In this document: positions 34,005-43,758 of the stretch, piece after piece
Layout of the letters: each line of letters begins with the position of its first letter
Numbering within the stretch: position 1 is the first letter of the stretch
Translations under genes and position numbers: made by a program
The notes under the pieces: model-generated
What the model was told of the DNA's origin: nothing
Database searches by the model: none
Seen by the model: the letters and a program-made list of their open reading frames with translations, nothing else
Assembly (NCBI RefSeq): GCF_001636055.1
Contig: NZ_CP011789.1
Coordinates: 5,022,001-5,086,000, forward strand
DNA: 64,000 nucleotides
Origin: Pseudomonas putida
GTDB lineage: Bacteria > Pseudomonadota > Gammaproteobacteria > Pseudomonadales > Pseudomonadaceae
Reading direction: 5' to 3'

Positions 34005-35887
34005 GGTGTCACTCCTTGATCCGCGGGGTTGTATGCGAACGGCGCAACCTGGTTACTGAAGTTGACCGAGATCACCGGAACCCAACGCTGCGTCTTGTCC
34101 CGGAACTTCTGCTGGAAGGTTTTGGCATTGGCCAAGCTCGCCGCCTGTCCGGCCTTGTAAAAGAACGCCACTATGGGAAGCTTTTGCCCAGCACCAACTG
34201 GCCAGATCTCGATCATCAGTTCGTTCCAGCTGTTGTTGAGATTTGGCGTAGGATTGCGCCTGGCCTCCAGGGAGAGCTCGAACTGCGCCGGAACCTGTAC
34301 GCTCAACGAGCATTGCCGGGACTGCCCGGGGATCGTCCGGGTGTAGGCCTGCCATGTGGCGAGAGTGGTCGCCGGAGTGGGCGTCATGGCACAGGTGCTC
34401 AGATCGGTGGGGCTGGTACTGGGAATACCGCGTGAGCCGCAACCTTTGGTGCCGGCCTGATCTACACCAGTCGAGGCATCGAAGGGATAGATGCACAGCG
34501 GCTGCACCGGCTTGCCCAGCGCTTGGGCGTCGTCAAGGCTGGCGAAAACGAAGCCCGCTAAACGATACGTATCACGGACCACTGCATCCTTGCGCATGTA
34601 GGAGAATGACGTGGCACCGATTCTTGTCTGGTTGGGGCTCGGAGCCCAGGGATCGAAGGCGCCATTATCTACCGAACGCACCAGCACGCCGTTGCAGTAG
34701 AACGCCGAACGATTGTTGCCACAGGCACCAACGCTGTTATAGCGTGCATCGAGGCTGGCAAGGATATCTGCCCCGCTGGGCTGGACGATCGTCAACGTGA
34801 GTGGGGGCGAGACCACGATCGGTGTACCGTTGCCGCCGCGGCTGGCCGTCAGCAGAACATCGCCATCTTTATCATTCGCGAACACGCTGCGATCGATTTG
34901 AAAGGTAACAGGACCAGGGCCGGTAGCGGTAGCGATTGGCGTGTAATGCTCCGCCTTGCCCTTGACCAGGATCCTTACCGTCGAGCCCGAGACCGTTCCC
35001 GGATCATCGAAGACCACCGTCACCTTGTCCGCCACGTCGTTGAGGTCCAACCGCCCAGGGGTTGCCTGGGTCACCACGGGCGCCGACAAGCTAGACCGCT
35101 CGCCAACAACCTTGACGCTCACCCCTTGGGAAATCAGCAATGGCCCACCTGCGCCGACGCTGGCGGTCACCACAGCGGCACTGTCCTTGTCGTCGGACAT
35201 CTGAGTGGTGGTGATACTGAGCCTCGCGGGTTCTACCTTCTGCACCTTGAACACCGGGCTCCAGTGAGACTGCTTGCCTTTCCAGAGCAGCCGTATCGTG
35301 TCGTTCACTTTCATGCCCGGGTAATCGACAACGACCTGTGCATCGCCCTGGCTCAGGTCGTATTCGCCATTGGCATTCAGACCGCTCACGACAGGCGTGG
35401 GGATGGGTAAGGCCAGGTTGGTCTGTACCGCCACCGTCAACGGATCGGAAATGATCAGCGAGGGAAGTCCATTTCCTCCCACGCTTGCCGTCAATACAGC
35501 CGTGCGACCGTCATCCTTGGCGACCTCCGCCCTGGGTATCCTGAAGACCTGAGTGCCAACCTGGGTAATCCGTTGGGTCGGAGCATTGAACTCGCCGGCA
35601 CCTTTCCAGCGCAAGCCGACAACATGACCCACCGCCATATCGGGAAAGCTGACATGAACCGTCACGTAGTCGGTGAAGTTGTCCAGTCCCAGTGTATGCC
35701 GACGGTTGATGACCTGCCCTTGAACCAATAACGGCGCAGGAACGGTGAAGCCCGCTGATGCGACACCGCTAGCAAAAACCGAGCTCTGCGTGTCATCCGA
35801 GGCCGTGCGAATTGTGCTACAAGCGGCCAGCGCCCAAATGCCCACAAGCATGAGCAAGCTACGAACGCATCGCATGATGTTCATCAT
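34001..35887 (-). CDS. Paralogous lipoprotein with Ig-like repeats and halovibrin-like domain
   Basis: A 628-residue lipoprotein with a signal ending WALAAC (Cys at about residue 23). It has the same plan as its downstream neighbour: three Ig-like repeats (VSFPDMAVGHVVGLRWKG; VDYPGMKVNDTIRLLWKG; VTVVFDDPGTVSGSTVRILVKG) and a C-terminal domain from about residue 375 (LDARYNSVGACGNN, FYCNGVLVRS, WAPSPNQ, SYMRKDA, CIYPFDAS, GCGSRG, CAMT, CSLSVQ, WNELMIEIWP, LPIVAFFY). Eight or so Cys in conserved places suggest disulfides in the periplasm or outside. ATG at 35887 or 35884; AGGAG is well placed for both. The two lipoproteins are coupled by a 4-base overlap and look like an old tandem duplication. 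Confidence 0.75.
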   Translation of the reverse strand: MMNIMRCVRSLLMLVGIWALAACSTIRTASDDTQSSVFASGVASAGFTVPAPLLVQGQVINRRHTLGLDNFTDYVTVHVSFPDMAVGHVVGLRWKGAGEFNAPTQRITQVGTQVFRIPRAEVAKDDGRTAVLTASVGGNGLPSLIISDPLTVAVQTNLALPIPTPVVSGLNANGEYDLSQGDAQVVVDYPGMKVNDTIRLLWKGKQSHWSPVFKVQKVEPARLSITTTQMSDDKDSAAVVTASVGAGGPLLISQGVSVKVVGERSSLSAPVVTQATPGRLDLNDVADKVTVVFDDPGTVSGSTVRILVKGKAEHYTPIATATGPGPVTFQIDRSVFANDKDGDVLLTASRGGNGTPIVVSPPLTLTIVQPSGADILASLDARYNSVGACGNNRSAFYCNGVLVRSVDNGAFDPWAPSPNQTRIGATSFSYMRKDAVVRDTYRLAGFVFASLDDAQALGKPVQPLCIYPFDASTGVDQAGTKGCGSRGIPSTSPTDLSTCAMTPTPATTLATWQAYTRTIPGQSRQCSLSVQVPAQFELSLEARRNPTPNLNNSWNELMIEIWPVGAGQKLPIVAFFYKAGQAASLANAKTFQQKFRDKTQRWVPVISVNFSNQVAPFAYNPADQGVTP

Positions 35888-35980
35888 AAGAACTCCTAAG
35901 GTGCGGCAACACTCACCCCTCCAGAGCCTTCACTGGGTCAGAGGGGGTGAGTTGCTTCTGGCCTCGCGGGTAATGGCCGT

Positions 35981-38900
35981 CTAGAGCTGCAACCGCAACA
36001 CTTGCGAGAACAGCAGGCGCTCCGTAGGCAGTTGCCGAGAGATGCTGTAGTTCACCAGCACTGTTTTCCCAGCGTTTTCCGTGACCCAGGCTTGATCGAT
36101 CACGAACGGGTTGCCGTTCGGGTTCACCAGCTGGGTGTCTGTTTCCCTGAGCACCGCGCCATCCCAACGCACCTTGACCGTATGATTCACGGCAGCCTGG
36201 GCATAACGCACCGTGAGCGTACGGCTGGCAGCGGTATAGGTAGGCGGGCCGAGCAGGATCGGCTGGCGCGCGACAACCAGCGACAACACCTCGGAAAATT
36301 CCCGGCTTCCAACACCACCGCGTATGACGGTGTAGTCGAGCGGGACGGTCTGCCCGATCGAATCGATCAGTTCCATTCTCGGCACCTGGAATGTGAGATC
36401 AATCAACGCCCCCACGGTGACGATATCTGAGCGCCAGGTCGAACGCGGGTTCTGCCAGCGCAACATCACCGTATCCCCCGCAGCCATGCCAGCGTACTTG
36501 CGCACCGTTACCCTGACACTGGATGCGTTGTAGAAGTCGTTCATGTCCAGTTGGTCTTTGTTCGGGCCAGTGGCCTTCTCGACCTCCGCAACCGGCAGCC
36601 CCTTCTCAACGACCTTGACCCGCGTCGGCGGAAAGCCCTGCGAGTTGGGCAAGTCATTGATGCCTTCGAAGTTCACCTGAAGCGTCAGACTCAGTTCCGC
36701 ATCCAGCTTGAGCAGGTTCAACTGGGCGCGCTGAACCGTGAGTTCGAGTTTCCCTTTGCTGACATCAGTGGCGCTGAGGGTCACATTGGTCCTGAAGGCG
36801 TGCTCGTAGTCTCCACCCGCTTTCAACGTACCGCGCCCTGTAAGCCAGTATCGCTGCCCCTGAGCGGCGAACGGCCAGAGTTCGACATCCAATTGGGCGT
36901 CACCCGTGAAGCTCTTGAGGTCAAGCTCGCCATTGGCCGCCTGCTTGAGCACGGGCGTCTTCAGGTCGGTCGATTGCAAATACTGGATTCTCAGCGACAA
37001 CACCTTCGAGTCCAGGTCACGACCAGAGCGCGTGCGTGTGTAAGTGACCTCGACCGTCTTGCCGATGTTCGCCCCTACAGCCGAGGCCGGCACATCGATA
37101 TTGACGAAGCCCGCCGTGCGTCCATCGACAGGCGCAATAGTCGGCGTCCCAGGCCCTGATACTCCAACCCACTTCAAGGCGATCCGATCGCTTTGCAGCA
37201 TTTGCGGATACTCGACCTTCACTACTGCTTTGGTCCGTGCCAGTATCGGATTGAGTGCACCTGCGGCTGTCGCACCCTCAACCCCAGGCTCAGGCAGTTC
37301 GCCAGCACCTGTCCCACGCTCGATATTCACTGTTGCCAGCGGAAATGCCTGAGTGTTGGGCTGATCGTTCACACCCTCGAAATTGACCTTGAAGGTGAGG
37401 TCGAACGGTTTGCCCTCCTCAAGCTTTTCGAGTTCACTGCGATAGAGATTGGGTAGCTGCAATCCTTTGGTCACGGCATCCTGCGGAACCGTCACGTTGG
37501 TTCTGAACAGGTAGGTATAGGGAGTCCCTCCCTTCTCGGTGCCCTTGCCTTCCAGCCAGTAGCGCTGGCCTGCGGCGATGAAGGGCCAGGGCTCGACCAG
37601 GAACGTTGCCGGCCCGGTAAAACTGTCCAGGTCGAGCACACCGTTGCTGGCCTCCTTGACGACAGGAGTATCGAGATCAGTCGGCTGGAGATAGTCGATC
37701 CGCAGGTCGAGCACTTCGGATTCCAATTCCGTACCATTGCGCTTGCGCACATAGTGGACTTCGACTGATTTGCCGATATTGGCGGCCACTGCGGTAACCG
37801 GCACTGGGATGTCGACGAAACCGTTGCTGCTCCCGCCGACATCAGGCAGCGTCGGCGTTCCCGCACCTGCGCTACCCAGCCATTTGAGCTGGATGGTGTC
37901 TGTGGTCTGCATGGACGGGTAGGCGACTCTCACCCTCGCCCCGTTGAGCGCGGCCATCGGATCGAGTACGCCCAAAGCCGCATCCTCGACCACGGGCGCG
38001 GGCAGTTCCCCATTACCTGCGCCTTCTTTGACAATCACCTCCAGTACCGGGAAGCCCTGCGTCTGCGTCAGGTCATTGATACCCTCGAAGTTGACTTTGA
38101 GTGTCAAGCGCAGAGGCTTGTCCAACTCCAGCTTTTCAAGCTCTGATCGGGCGATTTGCGTAATGACCAGGCCAGTGCCCACTTCAGCCGCTGTGACTGT
38201 GACGTTCTGTCGGAACAAGTGCTCATAGGCAGCGCCGCCCTTGAGCGTACCAGCGCCCTCCAGCCAATAACGCTGTCCTGCAGCGATAAACGGCCAAGGT
38301 TTGGCACGCAAGGTAGGATTCCCAGCAAAGCTGTCCAGATCCAGCTCTCCATTGGGCGCTTCATCGAGCGTCGGGCGCTCCAGATCCCGAGACTGAAGAT
38401 ACTGGACACGCAAGGGCAGCAGTTGCGAGGGACGCGTGGAGCCATTACGTGTTCTGGTGTAACTCACCTCGACGGTCTTGCCGATGTTGGCTCCGACCGC
38501 GCTCGCCGGCACATCGATATCGACATAGCCACGCGAATCGCCAGGAACCGGACTGATCGACGGCGTCCCCACGCCTGATACGCCCTTCCAACTCAGCGCG
38601 ATCTGGTCATTGGCCGACATTTGCGGATAGGTGACCCGCACCCGCGCACCCGCGCGCGCGGTGATCGGATCCAACACGTCCCCAGTGGTGCCGCTCACGA
38701 CAGGCGGGGGTAGATCTCCTGTACCCACTCCGCCTGTCACCACCACTTCGCAAGGGGCGAACGCCTGGGCGTTGAACGGGTCATTCTCGCCTTGGAAATT
38801 GACCATGAGGTTCAAGGTGAACTTTTTATCGGGCGCAAGCTTCTCCAGTTCGTTTCGATACACCTCCATTACCAACCCACGGCTGACCTCCCCCGCAACA

Positions 38901-41170
38901 ACTGGGATATGAGATCTGAACTCGTGTCGATAAGCGCCCCCGTCAGCGCTCTCGCCAGTCCCTACCAACCAATAACGCTGGCCTGCTGCGATAAAAGGCC
39001 AAGGCCCGACGCGCAGGGAGGGGCTGCCCTGGAACGTATCCAGATCCAACTGCCCATTGTTGTCATGATCGAGTTCAAGATCGCTCAAGACGCTGGTATC
39101 AAGGGCATCGACTACCATCTCCAGTACCTGCGACGGGGTGGGAACCCCATCCCGGATGCGAACAAAACTGACCTGGACCGTGCGACCGATGCTTCTGCCC
39201 ACAGTGGCAGCCGGGATCGGTACATCAACGAAACCCTTCGCGTCGCCACCGACCTCTGGCACCGACGGGGCCCCCACGCCAAGCCATCTGACCTCGATAC
39301 GATCACTCGCTTGCATGCCTGGATAGCGCACCGTCACATGAGCACCATTTCTTGCTTGCATGGGATCGAGTTTGCCACCGGCAGCCTCCTTGACTTCGGG
39401 AGGCAGCAATTCGGTGGACAGGGCCCGAATCTTCAGCGCAAAGATCTCGGAGTCCAGTTGCCGGTTCATCATCCGGCAGAAGACGTATATATCCTTTTCA
39501 CTGTTGCGGATGATGTACTTCGAGTCGATGGTGAAATCCTGGTCCTGCTGAGCCTGATTGGCACTAAGGCTTCTGCGTTCGTAATACGTGTCGTCACCCT
39601 CGGTCTGTGTAGGGCCGACCCAGGACATCTCAAGCTCATCACCCGCCGTGAACAAACCTTTGCGGCATGTCACCGTGGTGCCGTTGGGTACATCCACAGG
39701 ATCCAGCACATCGCCTTGTGCGTGGAGCACATCTGGACGCGGCATGGTTGAGCTCTCTCTCACCGTCAGGCTCTGCTTGTCAGAGGCGGATCTGGCACCA
39801 CCGACACTAGTGAGCGTGTAGTAGAGCTCGAGCGAGCCCCCAGCGATGTGCTGGACAAGGGTTTTATCGAACAACTGCTCGATGGGATTGCCCACCTGGA
39901 CGCCCTGCACGGTGACCTCTTTGTAGTGATAACTGATACCCCCGGAGCGGGTCCTGCCCACCCACTCGATGAGCAACAGGTCACCCTCTGCCATGCTGGT
40001 GTACTGTTCAATCCTCACATTGACCCCTTGCGGGGGCACCTTAACAGGGTCCAGTACCGAATCCTCGGCTTCCAACACTTTGGGCGGCCGGAGCGAAAGA
40101 CGCCCGGTGACCCTGATGCTGGTGTTGCGAGATACCGGGTTGGCGCCACCGACGAGCTGGTATCTCAGCCGCACCTGGCCCTGTAGCACCGCAGCCACTG
40201 CGGCTTTCGGCACTTTTACAAAAGCCCCACCGGGCAAGTCCTGATCCACGACTGTATGGGGGATATTGACTTCAGGCAGCAACTGCCCCCCTGCACCCTC
40301 ACCCTTCCAGTTGAGGACCAAGAAATCGTTGACCTTCATACCCGTATAAGGGCCGAGCACCACGTCCAGATCTCCAGTCAACGCCTCGTAGTCCACACGC
40401 CCCTGAGCGTCGGCAGCTGGAACGTGGGGGGCATCCAGCGCACCACTGCCCAGATCCACCTCGCCACCGGCCGAGGGTGACCATTTCGAGCGGTTGTTGA
40501 CCTCGTCGCGGATCTCGTAGCGCACCACCAGTTGATCGGTTTCGCCAGCGCGCTCGATGACATCCTGATCAACGTGGATCTCGAAAGACTGAACGCCAGG
40601 GGGAACATCCTTCTGCAGTATCTGACCGTGCCAACTGAGCCACACGGTGTCTCCCACGCTCCGGTTCTGGTAAGAGCCGATGATGACATCGACACCCTTC
40701 GTCGCCTGCTCGGCATCGATCAGAGAGGGGATGCCTTGGGGAGGCGTGAGGTTTTCGTTGATCTCGGTGGTGGGGTCCGGATCGGTGCCGCCCGGAACCG
40801 CACGCTTGACCACTACATCCAGAGGCGTGGAGGGGTCAGGTACTGGCGCGAGGGGATCTTCCCAGGTGTAGTGCACGCGCCCGCTGCCCTCTGGTATGCG
40901 GGACGGCGCTACCAGAAATGTCATTTGGGACCCATCACTGGGAACATAAGCCTGGGTGTCCAGCAGAATATCGTTCCAGTACAGCTTGATGATGTCATCT
41001 TTTTCCAGATGCACCGCAAGTATGGTTACGGCGAGCGGACGCTGCTCATCGTCCAACAGATAAAGGCCCAGCCCACGGCCGTCATGGGCAGCAGGGATAA
41101 CCGGCGGCGGAAGAACTGGAGGGGCCCTGCGTGTCGACTGCACCGAAGGGTGGGATCGATATTGGCTCAT
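35981..41170 (-). CDS. Giant Ig-like repeat protein with four A-B units
   Basis: A 1,729-residue protein without signal peptide or membrane segments. Residues 1-590 hold about five divergent Ig-like domains. Residues about 590-1525 are four tandem A-B units of roughly 235 residues. A modules start near 600, 832, 1068 and 1307 (G-x-LDP or LNP, then YPxM, W-x-G-V/S, and G-K/R-T/S-V-x-V). B modules start near 708, 942, 1178 and 1415 (N-G-x-LDLxxF, PWPFIAAGQRYWL or LWPFAAQGQRYWL, VNFxGxND). The end (1525-1729) has two more Ig-like domains. ATG at 41170 fits AGGAG at 41177-41181; a TTG at 41176 is the alternative. The N-terminal PGGTDPDPTTEINENL element also occurs in the 669-residue neighbour. 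Function unknown. Confidence 0.8.
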   Translation of the reverse strand: MSQYRSHPSVQSTRRAPPVLPPPVIPAAHDGRGLGLYLLDDEQRPLAVTILAVHLEKDDIIKLYWNDILLDTQAYVPSDGSQMTFLVAPSRIPEGSGRVHYTWEDPLAPVPDPSTPLDVVVKRAVPGGTDPDPTTEINENLTPPQGIPSLIDAEQATKGVDVIIGSYQNRSVGDTVWLSWHGQILQKDVPPGVQSFEIHVDQDVIERAGETDQLVVRYEIRDEVNNRSKWSPSAGGEVDLGSGALDAPHVPAADAQGRVDYEALTGDLDVVLGPYTGMKVNDFLVLNWKGEGAGGQLLPEVNIPHTVVDQDLPGGAFVKVPKAAVAAVLQGQVRLRYQLVGGANPVSRNTSIRVTGRLSLRPPKVLEAEDSVLDPVKVPPQGVNVRIEQYTSMAEGDLLLIEWVGRTRSGGISYHYKEVTVQGVQVGNPIEQLFDKTLVQHIAGGSLELYYTLTSVGGARSASDKQSLTVRESSTMPRPDVLHAQGDVLDPVDVPNGTTVTCRKGLFTAGDELEMSWVGPTQTEGDDTYYERRSLSANQAQQDQDFTIDSKYIIRNSEKDIYVFCRMMNRQLDSEIFALKIRALSTELLPPEVKEAAGGKLDPMQARNGAHVTVRYPGMQASDRIEVRWLGVGAPSVPEVGGDAKGFVDVPIPAATVGRSIGRTVQVSFVRIRDGVPTPSQVLEMVVDALDTSVLSDLELDHDNNGQLDLDTFQGSPSLRVGPWPFIAAGQRYWLVGTGESADGGAYRHEFRSHIPVVAGEVSRGLVMEVYRNELEKLAPDKKFTLNLMVNFQGENDPFNAQAFAPCEVVVTGGVGTGDLPPPVVSGTTGDVLDPITARAGARVRVTYPQMSANDQIALSWKGVSGVGTPSISPVPGDSRGYVDIDVPASAVGANIGKTVEVSYTRTRNGSTRPSQLLPLRVQYLQSRDLERPTLDEAPNGELDLDSFAGNPTLRAKPWPFIAAGQRYWLEGAGTLKGGAAYEHLFRQNVTVTAAEVGTGLVITQIARSELEKLELDKPLRLTLKVNFEGINDLTQTQGFPVLEVIVKEGAGNGELPAPVVEDAALGVLDPMAALNGARVRVAYPSMQTTDTIQLKWLGSAGAGTPTLPDVGGSSNGFVDIPVPVTAVAANIGKSVEVHYVRKRNGTELESEVLDLRIDYLQPTDLDTPVVKEASNGVLDLDSFTGPATFLVEPWPFIAAGQRYWLEGKGTEKGGTPYTYLFRTNVTVPQDAVTKGLQLPNLYRSELEKLEEGKPFDLTFKVNFEGVNDQPNTQAFPLATVNIERGTGAGELPEPGVEGATAAGALNPILARTKAVVKVEYPQMLQSDRIALKWVGVSGPGTPTIAPVDGRTAGFVNIDVPASAVGANIGKTVEVTYTRTRSGRDLDSKVLSLRIQYLQSTDLKTPVLKQAANGELDLKSFTGDAQLDVELWPFAAQGQRYWLTGRGTLKAGGDYEHAFRTNVTLSATDVSKGKLELTVQRAQLNLLKLDAELSLTLQVNFEGINDLPNSQGFPPTRVKVVEKGLPVAEVEKATGPNKDQLDMNDFYNASSVRVTVRKYAGMAAGDTVMLRWQNPRSTWRSDIVTVGALIDLTFQVPRMELIDSIGQTVPLDYTVIRGGVGSREFSEVLSLVVARQPILLGPPTYTAASRTLTVRYAQAAVNHTVKVRWDGAVLRETDTQLVNPNGNPFVIDQAWVTENAGKTVLVNYSISRQLPTERLLFSQVLRLQL
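36590..39400 (-). repeat. Four tandem A-B protein-module repeats (about 700 bp period)
   Basis: Within the giant gene the A-B unit recurs about every 700-715 bp, with A starts near 39370, 38675, 37965 and 37250, and B starts near 39045, 38345, 37635 and 36925. The protein sequences are similar but not identical, so this is an expanded and diverged array, not a recent exact duplication. Confidence 0.8.
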
Positions 41171-41282
41171 TTGCAACTCCTGACGCTGGCCACCGAATCT
41201 ACTGGCGGCCGCGTTTGTCAGATACGCTCATCGAACGGTGGCCTGCATAAACCTGCAAGGCTTTTCAGTAGGCACAATCGAT

Positions 41283-43292
41283 CTACGGTGCGGGGATCGG
41301 ACAAGTGGGCGCTCCACTTTCACGGACCGATACAGGCGTCCGATTAGAGTCGGACTTCACTGGGATCAAAGGCGTGAGAGACGGATTGGTGGCTGTGTAA
41401 TGAGGTGTGGCGGAACCACGGCACACTTTGAACGCCCACGCTCGCGCGATCTGGACGTCGATATAGCCGTCATCGATGTGTTTTTGCACGACGGTGATCA
41501 CAGGCAGGGTTTCGGTCGCCTCTGGGATATCCGCACCCGGAACAGCCCCCACTGAGGTGTCTGCGCTCAGATAAACTTCGATCAGGTCACCGACCGCCAT
41601 GTTGACGTAGGCAGGGATTCGCAACGGCAGGTCAGATGCAGCTTCTGGACGCCCAATCGCACCATTTGAATTCAAGCGAGTGAATACCGGTGGAGGCGGA
41701 GGGTTCCCACCGCCCGGCAGATCATCGCCGTTGAGCACATTCACGTCTTGCGCCGGCGAGAGCGAGGCGTTTTGCTCCCCACCTGCGCCGAATTCGCGGG
41801 CGACCGTGTACTGCATCGCTACCGTGCCACTGCCTTCGGCCTGGAGAAGGGCAGAGGGCACGACCCGTTCAAGAGCGTCGGAGCCCGCAGCTTCTGCAGC
41901 AGTAACCGGGGCCAGTGATTGAGCAGGTTGTGCGCCCCACAGCAAGGCCAAGATATCGCCGGCCTCGAAAAGAGGCTTGCCGTCGACCGTTTCAGGAGAA
42001 ATGAACAGCATCGCGTCAACCTTCAGGTCCTCAGGCGACAGCTCGTTCGTGCCACCCGAAGCGCCCCCGACAATATCCGCAGGCTTGAGGTTTTCATTTT
42101 CAGGGGTTTCCGGATCAGGGTCCGGGCCTCCTGGGACTCTCAACTCGACTTCGACAACGGCAGGTGTGTCCGGTTGGCCAATGAGGGATCCGCTGCGCCA
42201 GAGCTCGTAGGTGACGTTGACCGAGCCGGATTGGACGTCACGGATGAGCAGGTTATAGAGCAACTGCACTTCAAGCAGAGGTTCAGTTGTCGGGATGCTG
42301 GTGATGGTCGCGGCATCGGCCCGTTGCGAGCCCCAGATGACAATGATCTGATCGCCGACCGTGGCCTCATCGAACAAAGGAATCTGTACCACCACCCCTG
42401 CCCTGGCATGCTCATCCAGAATCAGGCCTTCACTGTCGTAAATCGGTACGATCGGCGTTGGCAGAGGAGTGGCGGGGACGTTCTCCAGCAAAAGCTCAAG
42501 TGTACGAGTCTGCGACACGATAGAACGGTTGCCTGCCTTGTCCACGACTTGATAGGTGAAGGTGATAGGCGTCAAGTCCGGCAGCGTCTGCAGCTTCGCG
42601 AGCTCAAACTGTGCATCGGTGTACCGGTTTGCCCCGAGGACGGTGAAAGGGCCAAATGTCACAGGTGTCGCACCGTCAGTGGCGGTGACAGTAATTTGAT
42701 CTCCCGCCTCTTGATTAATATAACCCTTGATCTGAGTCGGCAGCAGGTCCGCTACGAAGTCGGTAAGGAGAATTCGATTACGAGCTTCGACCGCAGTAGG
42801 GAACTCGATCGCTGCAAGCGTTTCGGGGGTGCTGCCACCAGGTGGCAACTTATCGATGCGCAAAGGGCGAGTTGGGCCAGGATCGGGGGTAGTGTCCGGA
42901 TGAGGAATATTGACATAGCCGAGGGTGAAAGTTACGTCTTGCTCCGGTGTGACCGAGCTCCAATGGGTGGCGAGGAAAGTTAATGAAAACTTGAACTTCG
43001 GATCTGCTTGCTCTGCAGCGGTGATGATATGACGCGCTTCCGGGCCTGTGAGTTGGGTGCCGTTCCACGTCAAGATCAGTTCATAGCCATCTTCGCTTTC
43101 AGGCCAATTAGGAATAAGCACCTGAAGGTCGCTACCTTGAGCCGCCACGGGAAGTATCACATCGTCGATCAAGCCCGCGATTTCCATCGGGTTGAGGTCC
43201 AGAACCCCTGGGTCTTGGGTGAGCTTGACAGAGCGGGCACCTGGCCTGGCCTGGACACTGCTTCTTTCCACGAACTTGGTGTATCCGGTCAT
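41283..43292 (-). CDS. Ig-like modular protein, N-terminal relative of the giant protein
   Basis: A 669-residue acidic protein without a signal peptide. I chose ATG at 43292, with GGAG 8 bases upstream; the frame is open further, but the extra part has no RBS and an odd composition. It reads as five or six Ig-like domains, including one with a Bacterial-Ig pattern (FTYQVVDKAGNRSIVSQTRTLEL, residues near 270). A domain ending RVPGGPDPDPETPENENLKP (about 400) matches the giant protein's VPGGTDPDPTTEINENL. A Pro-rich linker (GGGNPPPPPVFTRLN) and a final domain end with Cys-Arg-Gly-Ser. It is first in the leftward group, 112 bases before the giant gene. Function unknown. Confidence 0.75.
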   Translation of the reverse strand: MTGYTKFVERSSVQARPGARSVKLTQDPGVLDLNPMEIAGLIDDVILPVAAQGSDLQVLIPNWPESEDGYELILTWNGTQLTGPEARHIITAAEQADPKFKFSLTFLATHWSSVTPEQDVTFTLGYVNIPHPDTTPDPGPTRPLRIDKLPPGGSTPETLAAIEFPTAVEARNRILLTDFVADLLPTQIKGYINQEAGDQITVTATDGATPVTFGPFTVLGANRYTDAQFELAKLQTLPDLTPITFTYQVVDKAGNRSIVSQTRTLELLLENVPATPLPTPIVPIYDSEGLILDEHARAGVVVQIPLFDEATVGDQIIVIWGSQRADAATITSIPTTEPLLEVQLLYNLLIRDVQSGSVNVTYELWRSGSLIGQPDTPAVVEVELRVPGGPDPDPETPENENLKPADIVGGASGGTNELSPEDLKVDAMLFISPETVDGKPLFEAGDILALLWGAQPAQSLAPVTAAEAAGSDALERVVPSALLQAEGSGTVAMQYTVAREFGAGGEQNASLSPAQDVNVLNGDDLPGGGNPPPPPVFTRLNSNGAIGRPEAASDLPLRIPAYVNMAVGDLIEVYLSADTSVGAVPGADIPEATETLPVITVVQKHIDDGYIDVQIARAWAFKVCRGSATPHYTATNPSLTPLIPVKSDSNRTPVSVRESGAPTCPIPAP

Positions 43293-43758
43293 GATGTAAC
43301 TCCATAGAGTCGGTTTTTTTGTGAAACGACGGTGCGCTGGACTGCAGTAGTCATTTCGAGAAGTCTGAAAGTTTCCAAATACAGGCACACCGCTCTGCCA
43401 GTGAATCCGTGCCACGTATGCGCAGTAAACTCAGCAGTAGGAATACGTGAACACTATGCGGAGCAAAGCACGGTGGATAATTGGACTAAACATAGTTACT
43501 GGCCCCATCGAGGGCGCGCCATATTCCAACATGCGCTGGCTGTTTCCCTATCGCAAAGTCGCAAGAAAAATCTAACAAGAACCGGAGCCCTGCACACCTG
43601 ACAAAATTACTAGGTGCCCGACAACTCGACGGTGGCATTCACCTGTCATATTTATCAGTTGCTCGGATAGACACTTTTACCTAGGGTCTTCGCAGTACGG
43701 CATGAGCGTCGCACTGACAGGGCGCGAACAGTCCCATCAACCTTTCAAGAGACCCGCT
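43293..43758. other. Divergent intergenic region of the accessory block
   Basis: About 466 bases with no convincing gene, AT-richer than the flanks, separating the leftward Ig-like operon from the rightward secreted protein. A weak promoter candidate for the latter is TTGCTC (43659-43664), 17 bases, TAGGGT (43682-43687). It should hold promoters for both directions and is a plausible target for MvaT silencing. Confidence 0.5.

Noticed and set aside
43332..43601. 89-codon ORF in the divergent intergenic region of the accessory block
   Set aside because: No ribosome-binding site, no domain, and it lies where promoters are expected; kept as noncoding.
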